Of a stretch of 64,000 nucleotides of DNA, positions 53,145-62,425 are shown piece after piece. The position numbers were made by a program, and so were the translations under genes. The DNA comes from Paenibacillus sp. FSL M7-0420. GTDB lineage: Bacteria; Bacillota; Bacilli; Paenibacillales; Paenibacillaceae. Location of the stretch: positions 4,588,001 to 4,652,000 of the forward strand of contig NZ_JBBOCJ010000001.1 in NCBI RefSeq assembly GCF_038002345.1. Direction: 5' to 3'. The notes under the pieces are model-generated. The model made no database searches, was not told the origin of the DNA, and worked only from the letters and a program-made list of their open reading frames with translations. Position 1 is the first letter of the stretch. The number at the start of each line of letters is the position of its first letter.

Positions 53145-54501
53145 TCGCTGTGCCATCCTCCTTCATTCCCCATACGTGGCAGTTTAGTTGTCCGTCATTA
53201 AGCTTTATGTTGACCACATCGCCAAGCTCTACTTCCTTCAGCGATTTGATTAAATGCTGCTCCTTCTCGTCATACACGAGGCTGTAGCCACGTGACATGA
53301 CCTTAAGCGGGCTGAGCGCATCCAGATGGCGCAGCTCTGCCCCAAACCGCGCGCGCTTATCGGCAAGGCGCGCCTGCATGGCCGCCGTCAGCTCACGGGT
53401 GAGGCCATCCGTGCGCCGGCGGGCAGCGCTGACGCTGCTAAGCGGATGGAAGCGCTGCAGGCTCTGGTGCAGCAGCGCGCTGCGCCCCTGCGCGCGGCTG
53501 TGCCTTGCCTCTGCTGCGCGGAGCAGGGCCGCGCGCAGCATATCCAGCCGCTGCGCGTGCTGGGCCAGCTGCCGGCGGGGGCCGGCCAGCGCCAGCGAGC
53601 GCTGCAGTGCAGCGAGGCGTTCGCCGCCGCGCTGCGAGCGGCGCAGCAGCCCTTGGCGCAGCCGCTGCCGGACCATGCGCAGCTGCCCGGCCAGCTCGGC
53701 TGCGCTCGGCACAGCGAGCTCCGCCGCTGCCGTAGGGGTGGCCGCCCGGAGATCGGCGGCGAAATCGGCGATCGTGAAGTCGGTCTCGTGGCCCACGGCC
53801 GAGATGACCGGAATCCCGGAGGCCGCAATCGCCCGGGCGACGGCCTCTTCATTGAAGGCCCACAGCTCCTCCAGGGAGCCGCCGCCGCGCCCGACAATCA
53901 GCACATCGGCCTCTCCCATGGCATTCAGGTTCTGTATGGCCTGTACAATGGACGGTCCAGCCCCCTTACCCTGCACTAGTACAGGGTGGAGTACAATCGC
54001 AACCTGCGGGTAGCGCCGCTGCAGGGTGATGATGATATCCCTCACAGCTGCTCCTGTCGGTGAGGTCACAACCCCGATGCAGCGCGGGAATTGCGGCAGC
54101 GGACGCTTGCGCTCCGCTGCGAACAGGCCTTCCTTTTCCAGCTTGCTCTTCAGCTGCTCGTAAGCCAGATACAGGCTGCCGATTCCGTCAGGCTGCATAT
54201 GTGTCGCATAGAACTGGTATTGCCCGTCCCGTTCATATACAGTCACATTTCCCCTGGCTATTACCTTCGTGCCTTCCTTGGGCACGAACGGCAGCCGCGA
54301 GTTATGCGAAGCGAACATGATGGCTTTGATCCGGCTGCTCTCATCCTTCAGCGTGAAGTACATATGCCCGCTACCGTGATGGGTGAAATTCGAGATTTCA
54401 CCGCGAATCCATACGTCGGACAGCAGCGCATCCGAATCCAGCTTCATACGGATATATTTGTTAAGCTCCTTGATGGAGTAGATCTGCCGCTCTGCCGCCA
54501 T
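53128..54501 (-). CDS. xseA: Exodeoxyribonuclease VII large subunit
   Basis: A 457-aa nuclease subunit. The OB-fold N-terminus (SIKELNKYIRMKLDSDALLSDVWIRGEISN, about 7-100) precedes the catalytic domain with GVVTSPTGAAVRDI, VGRGGGSLEELWAFNEEAVARAI and GHETDFTIADFAADLRAATPTAAAE. The long Arg/Ala/Leu-rich helical region after residue 280 is unusually GC-rich. Start ATG 54501 lacks a strong ribosome binding site and lies 9 bp after folD, so it may depend on translational coupling. Confidence 0.95.
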   Translation of the reverse strand: MAAERQIYSIKELNKYIRMKLDSDALLSDVWIRGEISNFTHHGSGHMYFTLKDESSRIKAIMFASHNSRLPFVPKEGTKVIARGNVTVYERDGQYQFYATHMQPDGIGSLYLAYEQLKSKLEKEGLFAAERKRPLPQFPRCIGVVTSPTGAAVRDIIITLQRRYPQVAIVLHPVLVQGKGAGPSIVQAIQNLNAMGEADVLIVGRGGGSLEELWAFNEEAVARAIAASGIPVISAVGHETDFTIADFAADLRAATPTAAAELAVPSAAELAGQLRMVRQRLRQGLLRRSQRGGERLAALQRSLALAGPRRQLAQHAQRLDMLRAALLRAAEARHSRAQGRSALLHQSLQRFHPLSSVSAARRRTDGLTRELTAAMQARLADKRARFGAELRHLDALSPLKVMSRGYSLVYDEKEQHLIKSLKEVELGDVVNIKLNDGQLNCHVWGMKEDGTANGEGS

Positions 54502-54510
54502 AAGTCCGGC

Positions 54511-55368
54511 CTACTTCAGGCCGCGGCGGCGTTTGGCGGCGATCAGTGTGTTGCTCATCAGCATGGTGATCGTCATCGGTCCTACGCCGCCCGGCACAGG
54601 CGTGATATGCCCAGCGACTTCCCGGGCACTCTCATAATCGACATCCCCGGCAAGCTTGCCGGTATCCAGACGGTTCATCCCGACATCAATCACAACCGCG
54701 CCCGGCTTCACGAACGAGGCGTCGATGAAGTTGGCCCGTCCAATCGCTACCACCAGGATATCGGCCTGACGGCTAAGCTCAGCCATATTCGCTGTGCGCG
54801 AGTGGCACATGGTTACAGTGGCATTCTCACGCTGTAACAGCAGAGATACAGGCTTGCCGACAATATTACTGCGGCCGATCACGACAGCATGCTTGCCGGA
54901 GATCTCCGTACCGGTCCGCTTAATCAGTTCAATGACCCCGGCAGGCGTGCAGGGAAGCAGACTGTCATCCCCGATGACGAGATTCCCTACATTGACCGGG
55001 TGGAAGCCGTCCACATCCTTCTCTACAGAGATGGCGTCAATCACAGCCTTCTCTTCAATATGCTTCGGAAGCGGCAGCTGAACGAGGATGCCGTCAATAT
55101 CGCTGCGGCCGTTCAGGTCCGCCACCAGTGCCAGCAGCTCCTGCTGGGTGGTAGCGGCATCCAGCCGGTGCACCTCGGAATGGAAGCCCAGTTCAATACA
55201 GGACTTCTCCTTGTTACGCACATAGACCTGGGAAGCCGGATCTTCACCGACCAGAACGACAGCCAGACCCGGCTTTACGCCGCGCTCCGCTAAGTCTGCA
55301 ACCTCCCGGGCAATCCCGATCCGAATGTCGTCCGATACCTGTTTACCGCTGATAATCGCTGCTGTCAT
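54511..55368 (-). CDS. folD: Bifunctional methylenetetrahydrofolate dehydrogenase/cyclohydrolase
   Basis: A 285-aa one-carbon enzyme. Signatures: [18 protein letters not shown] (active-site Lys region), [12 protein letters not shown], the NADP site [17 protein letters not shown] and the C-terminal [12 protein letters not shown]. Length standard. Start after AGGGGAGAGACTTAC. It lies between nusB (108 bp upstream) and xseA as in Bacillus. Confidence 0.97.
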   Translation of the reverse strand: MTAAIISGKQVSDDIRIGIAREVADLAERGVKPGLAVVLVGEDPASQVYVRNKEKSCIELGFHSEVHRLDAATTQQELLALVADLNGRSDIDGILVQLPLPKHIEEKAVIDAISVEKDVDGFHPVNVGNLVIGDDSLLPCTPAGVIELIKRTGTEISGKHAVVIGRSNIVGKPVSLLLQRENATVTMCHSRTANMAELSRQADILVVAIGRANFIDASFVKPGAVVIDVGMNRLDTGKLAGDVDYESAREVAGHITPVPGGVGPMTITMLMSNTLIAAKRRRGLK

Positions 55369-55476
55369 GTAAGTCTCTCCCCTATTGTCTATTGAAGGCT
55401 TATTAGCCTGTTACTGCCGCCTGCTGCTGAATCTGAATCGAATCTGAATCGAATTTAAATGGAAGCTGAAGCTGAA

Positions 55477-55926
55477 CTACAGCTCAGCTCTAAGCGTGTC
55501 CACATCCTGAATCATTTTACCGAGGACACCATTCACGAATTTACCGGAATCTTCTGTGCCGAAATGCTTGGCCAGATCAATCGCCTCATTGACGGACACC
55601 TTGGCCGGCACATCGCTGGCGAAGATCATCTCGAAGGTAGCCAGACGCAGAATCTGACGGTCTACACGTGACAAGCGGCTCATCTGCCAGCCCTTAAGAT
55701 AATGCTCCAGCATATCGTCAATCGCCATTTTGTGCTCCCACACGCCGTTGACATGCGTAACAACATAAGCCTTCAGTTCAATCTCATCGGTAATAACGCG
55801 CTCGGTTTCATTCTCATCTGCCGCTTCTTCAATCAGCATGTCAACCGCTTCGGTAACCTCTACATCGTTCATTTCCATCTGGTACAGGCTTTGTACAATA
55901 ATTTCTCTCGCTAAACGTCTCTTCAT
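55477..55926 (-). CDS. nusB: Transcription antitermination factor NusB
   Basis: A 149-aa all-helical RNA-binding factor that acts with S10 at rRNA boxA. KRRLAREIIVQSLYQMEMNDV at the start and DRQILRLATFEMIFASDVPAKVSVNEAIDLAKHFG, the conserved core, near the end. Start after TAGGAGGAACAC. The upstream gap to DUF2273 (413 bp) is filled by array H, so nusB may be transcribed from a promoter there or as part of a longer message. Confidence 0.96.
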   Translation of the reverse strand: MKRRLAREIIVQSLYQMEMNDVEVTEAVDMLIEEAADENETERVITDEIELKAYVVTHVNGVWEHKMAIDDMLEHYLKGWQMSRLSRVDRQILRLATFEMIFASDVPAKVSVNEAIDLAKHFGTEDSGKFVNGVLGKMIQDVDTLRAEL

Positions 55927-56030
55927 GTGTTCCTCCTACGAACTAGCCTCTTGTTTTGGTGTTACAGATTTCAACAATTACAACCGGACCAGCTTCTATC
56001 CTACATTTCCTCACATAAACGTCCGCATAG

Positions 56031-56245
56031 GCCGATTTAAGAGCATTTATACCCTTAATTTCCTCAAAAAACCCACTCCGAGCCGATTCAGGTGTATTTA
56101 TACCCTTAACTTTCTCAAAAAGCCCACTACGGGCCGATTCAGGTGTATTTATACCCTTAATTTTCTCAAAAAGCCCACTCCGAGCCGATTTAGGTGCATT
56201 TATACCCTTAACTTTCTCAAAAAGCACACTCCGGGCATTTATACT
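56031..56245. repeat. 51-bp hairpin repeat array H (4 units plus a truncated fifth; GGTGTATTTATACCC core)
   Basis: Lead-in GCCGATT recurs with G at 56034, 56085, 56136 and 56187, each exactly 51 bp apart. A fifth, shortened unit (GGGCATTTATAC) follows near 56234. Core GGTGTA-TT-TATACC is an inverted repeat with one G-U; spacer TTAACTTTCTCAAAAAGCCC is strongly conserved. It lies between the DUF2273 stop and the nusB start on the same strand, starting about 90 bp after DUF2273. Confidence 0.92.
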
Positions 56246-56338
56246 GCCTTTTCAGCAAAAAACCGCGCAGCCTTTCTTCCGCAGGTCAGCAACTCAAAGT
56301 AACGGGTTCCAGGCTTCCGGGAGAAAGACTATCGCGGT

Positions 56339-56572
56339 TCATTTGAAGGGACGCCAGCGTCCGGACAGCCGCTCTGCGATCTCCTGCCATTGAAACAGGG
56401 GACCCTGCGCGGTATCCTTTCGTTTGCCGAACGTATATCCGATGAACACTACCAGTGCAAAGAACAGCATATCCCAAAAACCGCTAATCAGATAAATCAA
56501 TCCGAGAAAGACACCGAAGGCAACTCCGGTAATTCTACCCCCGTGACTTTCCCATACTTCTCTCCAGGACAT
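56339..56572 (-). CDS. DUF2273 family small membrane protein
   Basis: A 77-aa protein with two hydrophobic helices (GRITGVAFGVFLGLIYLISG and DMLFFALVVFIGYTFG) and a basic tail. DUF2273 proteins typically accompany Asp23/Gls24 and AmaP, as here (15 bp after amaP). In B. subtilis the accC-nusB interval holds only yqhY, so this trio is an elaboration of the locus. Start after GAGGTG. Function unknown; probably part of an Asp23-AmaP envelope-stress assembly at the membrane. Confidence 0.85.
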   Translation of the reverse strand: MSWREVWESHGGRITGVAFGVFLGLIYLISGFWDMLFFALVVFIGYTFGKRKDTAQGPLFQWQEIAERLSGRWRPFK

Positions 56573-56587
56573 CAGGGAAACTCACCT

Positions 56588-57127
56588 CTATTCCACTCGA
56601 CTTTTGAAGCTTGGTGCCTGTGTGAGGTTAGCAATGTATACAGACACATCTGCAACCGGAATTCCGGTTGTCTCCTGTACGAAATCATGCACCTGACGCT
56701 GTACATCCGTTGTAAGCAGCGGCAGTGAATGCTCGCCGTCGACGACCGCCCGGATCATAATCTCAAGACCCGCCTGTGAGACACGGATGCGCGATTTCAG
56801 GTCGCGGATGCCCTTCACTTTGCCCGCAGCCTTCAGACTCAGGTTCTCAATGGTCTCCATTGAGATCTGAATATCCCCGTACTCTGTACGCTGATCCACA
56901 GACGGCAGGGAAGCGCGGTCGCGGCGCAGGGAGATGTAGAAGAAGCGGATGCTCAGCAGGAACAGAATGACCGCCACCGAGATCGCAGTGATATAGACCG
57001 CCGGTCCGTCCGAAATCTCATACTTGTCCGGAATGACACCGCTTAAGAGGAGGATGGCAGTTACAGATAGTATTCCAATGCTTAAGCTGTACAGGAACAG
57101 CAGAAGCCTGTCCAGAATTTTGGCCAC
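56588..57127 (-). CDS. amaP: Alkaline shock response membrane anchor protein AmaP
   Basis: A 179-aa protein. Two transmembrane helices at the N-terminus (LLLFLYSLSIGILSVTAILLLSG and AVYITAISVAVILFLLSIRFFYISL) are followed by an Asp23-like domain (QISMETIENLSLKAAGKVKGIRDLKSRIRVSQAGLEI). AmaP anchors Asp23 to the membrane in Staphylococcus. GTG 57127 (10 nt after AAGGAGG) is chosen over GTG 57136, which is too close. It is followed by DUF2273 and preceded by the Asp23 protein. Confidence 0.88.
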   Translation of the reverse strand: MAKILDRLLLFLYSLSIGILSVTAILLLSGVIPDKYEISDGPAVYITAISVAVILFLLSIRFFYISLRRDRASLPSVDQRTEYGDIQISMETIENLSLKAAGKVKGIRDLKSRIRVSQAGLEIMIRAVVDGEHSLPLLTTDVQRQVHDFVQETTGIPVADVSVYIANLTQAPSFKSRVE

Positions 57128-57155
57128 GAGTCTCACAACCTCCTTAAATTAAGGT

Positions 57156-57182
57156 AAACCCTCGACGCACTGTCGGGGGTTT
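57156..57182. terminator. Weak hairpin between Asp23-like gene and amaP
   Basis: Minus-strand stem AAACCCCCGA / TCGAGGGTTT with a 7-nt loop and ACCTT after it. There is no proper T-run, so it may lower rather than stop read-through from the Asp23-like gene into amaP. Confidence 0.45.
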
Positions 57183-57199
57183 ATGGAAGAACTGAACCC

Positions 57200-57616
57200 T
57201 TACTTCACGCGGATAACCGCATCCGTGTCCTCGCTCTTGTCAATGCTTGTATTGCTTTTGAACTGCACATCATGAATATGCACGTTCACTTCCACAACGG
57301 TCAGACCGGTCATGGTTTCGATGGAGCGCTTAACATTGCGCTGAATTTCAGCAGCCACTTCCGGAAGACGGTAGCCGTATTCGATAATTACGGACACATC
57401 CACCGCAGCCTCGCGCTGGCCAACCTCAACCTTAACCCCTTTGGACAGGTTCTTGCGTCCGAGAAGCTCCACGATTCCGCCGGCGAAACCGCCGCTCATT
57501 CCGGCCACACCTTTCACCTCAACGGTTGCCAAACCGGCGATAACCTCGATCACCTCTGGAGCGATCTGGATTTCACCGATTTCCGTACGTTCAAATTCTG
57601 TCGGCAATGTACTCAT
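57200..57616 (-). CDS. yqhY: Asp23/Gls24 family envelope stress protein (YqhY)
   Basis: A 138-aa DUF322/Asp23 protein: FERTEIGEIQIAPEVIEVIAGLATVEVKGVAGMSGG, then GVKVEVGQREAAVDVSVIIEYGYRLPEVAAEIQRNVKRSIETMTGL and EVNVHIHDV. In B. subtilis YqhY lies after accC and affects acetyl-CoA carboxylase activity; the position here is the same. ATG 57616 (AGGTG about 10 nt upstream) is used; the longer frame has no ribosome binding site. Confidence 0.92.
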   Translation of the reverse strand: MSTLPTEFERTEIGEIQIAPEVIEVIAGLATVEVKGVAGMSGGFAGGIVELLGRKNLSKGVKVEVGQREAAVDVSVIIEYGYRLPEVAAEIQRNVKRSIETMTGLTVVEVNVHIHDVQFKSNTSIDKSEDTDAVIRVK

Positions 57617-57735
57617 TTGGACTTCACACCTTTCCAGCAAAAAAAGTTGTAGGGGCACTTCAAGCGGGCAGTACACCTCTTATTAAACATACTATATCAT
57701 TTGACGAACTTTATGACAAACCATGAGAAGCCGTC

Positions 57736-59079
<1,344 letters not shown>

Positions 59080-59135
59080 GCGTTTCCTCCCAAAGTTTAG
59101 CGAAGCTTGCAAGCTCCTCCTCATTCTCGCGGCAA

Positions 59136-59645
59136 TTATTCCGCTCTCACCAGAAACAGCGGCTGGCCATATTCCACCAGTTGGCCGTTCTCAACCAGGA
59201 CAGAGACAATCTCGCCCTTCACTTCGGCTTCCAGCTCATTCATCAGCTTCATTGCTTCAATGATGCAGACCGTGGATTTCTCATTTACCCGGTCCCCGAC
59301 ATTGACAAAGGAAGGTGTCTCCGGTGAAGCGGCACTATAGAAGGTCCCGACCATCGGCGAGACGATTTTATGTAATGCGCCTTCAGCGGAGGGTGCGGGC
59401 TGCTGCGCCGCAGCAGGAACTTCACTAACAGCCGGAGGGGCAATGATCTGCGGACTTTGCGGCTGCGGGGCTGGCGTAAAGGGGTAGGTATAAGGAGCCG
59501 CCTGAATTACTGTTCCTTCAGCTTCAGAGCGATCCGGTTTACGGATAGCCAGCTTCATACCTTCGCTTTCAATCTCCAGCTCGTGCACGGAGGAAGTCTG
59601 GTCCAGCAATTGAATCAATTCCTTAATCTCGCTTAACTTGAACAT
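59136..59645 (-). CDS. accB: Biotin carboxyl carrier protein of acetyl-CoA carboxylase
   Basis: A 169-aa carrier. N-terminal helix [28 protein letters not shown], an Ala/Pro/Gln-rich linker (about 50-90) and the biotinyl domain with [19 protein letters not shown], Lys being the biotin site. ATG 59645 follows AAGGAG by about 11 nt. A promoter lies about 180 bp upstream, so accBC is probably separable from the spoIIIA operon. Confidence 0.96.
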   Translation of the reverse strand: MFKLSEIKELIQLLDQTSSVHELEIESEGMKLAIRKPDRSEAEGTVIQAAPYTYPFTPAPQPQSPQIIAPPAVSEVPAAAQQPAPSAEGALHKIVSPMVGTFYSAASPETPSFVNVGDRVNEKSTVCIIEAMKLMNELEAEVKGEIVSVLVENGQLVEYGQPLFLVRAE

Positions 59646-59828
59646 TGGGTAGTTCACTCCTTCAGCTTTCTCTCGAAGCCATTTTGGGACGCTGGCTGAG
59701 CAGGGTACGATATCCGTTCTGACAAGCATACCTGTAAGGCTGGGCTGCTCTGTTATTCTCTTGAATCGCTACCTGGTGTAACCGCTGCCTGCGTAATCTT
59801 CTTTTTGTATGCATCGATAACTTTATGT

Positions 59829-59856
59829 ATTATATCACAAACGCTAGAAATGGAAA
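59829..59856 (-). promoter_or_regulatory. Candidate promoter of accBC
   Basis: TTTCCA (59856-59851), 16-bp spacer, perfect TATAAT (59834-59829). The -35 overlaps the distal arm of the spoIIIAH terminator. No FapR-like box was seen here. Confidence 0.5.
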
Positions 59857-59882
59857 GAGCCTGGGACGCGCCCGGGCTCTTT
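59854..59882 (-). terminator. Terminator of the spoIIIA operon
   Basis: Stem AAAGAGCCCGGG / CCCAGGCTCTTT (one mismatch) with a 5-nt loop, 40 bp after the spoIIIAH stop; followed by CCATTTC rather than a strong T-run. Confidence 0.65.
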
Positions 59883-59922
59883 CGGCATTTTATTCTATTT
59901 TCCCTGATTATATTCAGCTGGC

Positions 59923-60834
59923 TTACTGCTCCGAGACGTATTGGACCTTAATCTTATCCTGGGTAACGCTCAGTTCCTTCATTACAAAATCCACGATGCC
60001 GACCGCCTGCTTCACATCCAGCTTATCGCTGAGCACTACGATCGTATAGGCGTCACCGGCTTCTTCTTTCACAATGGCCTCGCCGTATTTTTGTTGAAGC
60101 TTTTCTTCAATCCCGGTGATTTTGGATTCCTTCTCTTCCAGCTTGCTCAGTTGCTCCTGGGCTGCTGCATTCTCGGCCGGTGTCTTATCCATATCGTTAA
60201 TCAGCGCCAGCAGATCATTATGATCCTTCAGGTTCTTCTGCTCGCGTTCGTACAGGTAGTTCGTGAACAGGCTGCTGGCCGATACGCTCTGCGAAGCCAC
60301 CTCATCCAGAATAGCCTCGTCGTCCTTCGCCGGAGTCTTGTCTACAGCGGCTGACGTATCCTTGCTGTCTTTGCTGTCCTTAGTGTCCTTGTTCTCCTTG
60401 CTGTCCTTGCTGCCAGCCGTATCCTTGCCGTTATCAGCCGTAGTAGTGGCCGCTTTGTCCGTTGCTGCAGTTGTATCCTTAGCAGTGTTACTGCTGTCTG
60501 CAACCACACTGCTGTCATCTATCACAGCCGGAGTCGTAATGTCCTCAGTTGCCACTGTCGATGCTGCTTCATCCTTGGATGTCTTGCTGCTGTCATCCAC
60601 GGTTCCTACTGCAATCCCTTTGTCCGTGCTGACCTCTTTGATGACAAGTCCGCTGTCCAGCGTAGTGGAGGTTCCGCCGCCCGTCCCGTCTTTGATAGTG
60701 TCCACCTGGATGCTGCCTGCGGTTTCTTTGGGGATGGGAGCCCCCGTATCTTCCGTGAACAGATAATATGCAGAGAGCACTACCATCAAACTGAGCATAG
60801 AAACCAGCCAAATCGTTTGTCTTTTGCCCTTCAT
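59923..60834 (-). CDS. spoIIIAH: Stage III sporulation protein AH
   Basis: A 303-aa mother-cell protein whose extracellular domain binds forespore SpoIIQ to form the A-Q channel. One N-terminal transmembrane helix (IWLVSMLSLMVVLSAYYLFT), then a long low-complexity region rich in Ser, Thr, Lys and Asp (about 60-175), then the YscJ/FliF-like ring domain (ASSLFTNYLYEREQKNLKDHNDLLALI to the end). It is about 85 residues longer than the B. subtilis protein, all in the linker. Start after TAGGAGGTATAAACA. Last gene of the spoIIIA operon. Confidence 0.93.
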   Translation of the reverse strand: MKGKRQTIWLVSMLSLMVVLSAYYLFTEDTGAPIPKETAGSIQVDTIKDGTGGGTSTTLDSGLVIKEVSTDKGIAVGTVDDSSKTSKDEAASTVATEDITTPAVIDDSSVVADSSNTAKDTTAATDKAATTTADNGKDTAGSKDSKENKDTKDSKDSKDTSAAVDKTPAKDDEAILDEVASQSVSASSLFTNYLYEREQKNLKDHNDLLALINDMDKTPAENAAAQEQLSKLEEKESKITGIEEKLQQKYGEAIVKEEAGDAYTIVVLSDKLDVKQAVGIVDFVMKELSVTQDKIKVQYVSEQ

Positions 60835-60941
60835 TGTTTATACCTCCTATAATTTTGTTGCCAGCCCTCTTGTCGTGTGTGTCATGTGTATCGTACAAGC
60901 CTCTTCTGTTAAAGCATATGCCGGGGTTGCCGGAGACATGC

Positions 60942-61580
60942 CTATTCCTGCTTGCGCGGGACAACAGAAATCCGGTAGACCGGTACGTTAAGCCCTTTTT
61001 CAACCGCCTGCTCAATCAGACTGCGCACGACCTTATTCTCTGCCCCTTTGGCAACCACCAGCACTCCCCGTACCTGAGGCTTCACCCGCTTGGTGATGAT
61101 CGGAGCCTCGTTCCCTGACTGGCTGTAAGTGACGATCTGGCCGTCCCTGGTGTACTGGGTGGTATGGCGTTTACCGCCGCTGGCATCCGTTTCTTCACTT
61201 TGCTGCTGCGAGTCGTTCATATTGCGCTGCACGATAATCTCTTCTGTGGAATCTACGGTGACCATGATATCCACAGTACCGACCCCCACGATTTTCTCCA
61301 GAATCTCCTTCGTGCGGTTCTCCATCGCCAGTTCGATACTGTCAAAAGAATTCGCGTTTCCGGTCTCCGGCTGCAAAACCGTCTGTGAGGTCCCGCTGTC
61401 CGGCGGTTCACGCCCTGTGTTCTCGTTGTCCAGCTTCTTCACATTCACGAAGGAGTTGAACAGCATGATCGCAACGCCCAGCAGGCCGATTATGATCAGC
61501 CAGCGGAAGGTGTGGCTGCGCTTCGGGCTGCCGCTGCCGCCTCCGGCCCACTGCTCCAGCTTTTTCAGCCAATTGCCCAT
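60942..61580 (-). CDS. spoIIIAG: Stage III sporulation protein AG
   Basis: A 212-aa ring-forming component of the SpoIIIA-SpoIIQ apparatus. One transmembrane helix (FRWLIIIGLLGVAIMLFNSFV) and an extracellular ring-building domain with EILEKIVGVGTVDIMVTVDSTEE and KPQVRGVLVVAKGAENKVVRSLI. Start after GAAGGAGGGAAATCA; spacing of 17 bp from spoIIIAF. Confidence 0.94.
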   Translation of the reverse strand: MGNWLKKLEQWAGGGSGSPKRSHTFRWLIIIGLLGVAIMLFNSFVNVKKLDNENTGREPPDSGTSQTVLQPETGNANSFDSIELAMENRTKEILEKIVGVGTVDIMVTVDSTEEIIVQRNMNDSQQQSEETDASGGKRHTTQYTRDGQIVTYSQSGNEAPIITKRVKPQVRGVLVVAKGAENKVVRSLIEQAVEKGLNVPVYRISVVPRKQE

Positions 61581-61597
61581 TGATTTCCCTCCTTCAA

Positions 61598-62401
61598 TTA
61601 TGATTTCACGGTACCGCCCCCGCTGCTTTGCACCTTGATCAGAGCGGGGTCCAGGTTCCAGTTCTTCTCCAGCAGCTGGATAATTGTTCCGGCTTCTTCC
61701 GCCAGGGTCTCCTGCACTCCCTCTATGCCGCTCCCGGAAGAGGAGGAAGCCGGAGCCGAACCACCACCTGAGGAGGACGCTTCCTGCGCTTCACCATCCC
61801 CGCCGCTGCCTTCCAGACTGACCTGGACCGGTTCTACAGGGTTAATCTGTATCGGCCCGGCTGACGGGAGGGATGCTGTACCCTTGCCCGGGACAGCGCC
61901 TCCAGAGGCGCTCTGCTCCGGCGGAAGAGCTACCGTGACCGAGGAGATCAGCGGCACCTCCTCGCCCAGCGGCGCATTCGGATTCGGGCCCATGGCCAGG
62001 GCCACCGTCACCTTCACCCCGCCGAGCCCGGTGCTCCCGGCAATCTGGTCGCGCATCTGGCCGGCGATTTCCTCGGCAGCCAGCTTCAGGCTCTGGTCAC
62101 GTGCTCCGGCGGCAAGCATCCGGCCGTCTGCCAGAATCTTGTCCAGCGAATCCGGTGCGCCCTCCGCCTTGTTCAGCAGCCCCCCGCTTCTCTCCTGCTG
62201 CTGCATCGCCACGGTCAGCTCCTTGCTGGCATCGCCCTTCAGCAGAGAGATTATCGGGCTGAGCATCGTTAGCAGAACCAGCAGACTGAGCACCAGCCTG
62301 GCATAGCGTTCCATGGATTTGCTGGGCAGCAGCATCTCCACGAATGCAGCCATCAGCACGACGAGAATCAGCTCATGGAGCCAACTGCTGAGCCAGGACA
62401 T
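61598..62401 (-). CDS. spoIIIAF: Stage III sporulation protein AF
   Basis: A 267-aa protein. Two transmembrane helices (LHELILVVLMAAFVEMLLPS and LVLSLLVLLTMLSPIISLL) precede a soluble domain (IAGQMRDQIAGSTGLGGVKVTVAL). The C-terminal half has an inserted Ser/Gly-rich low-complexity segment (about 200-235). B. subtilis SpoIIIAF is 206 aa, so this is enlarged. Start after AAGGAGGTGCGCC; 24 bp from spoIIIAE. Confidence 0.93.
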   Translation of the reverse strand: MSWLSSWLHELILVVLMAAFVEMLLPSKSMERYARLVLSLLVLLTMLSPIISLLKGDASKELTVAMQQQERSGGLLNKAEGAPDSLDKILADGRMLAAGARDQSLKLAAEEIAGQMRDQIAGSTGLGGVKVTVALAMGPNPNAPLGEEVPLISSVTVALPPEQSASGGAVPGKGTASLPSAGPIQINPVEPVQVSLEGSGGDGEAQEASSSGGGSAPASSSSGSGIEGVQETLAEEAGTIIQLLEKNWNLDPALIKVQSSGGGTVKS

Positions 62402-62425
62402 GGCGCACCTCCTTATCCTTTCGTT

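Noticed and set aside
53297..54013. Long plus-strand ORFs over xseA
   Set aside because: Caused by the high GC and low stop frequency of the Arg/Ala-rich part of xseA.
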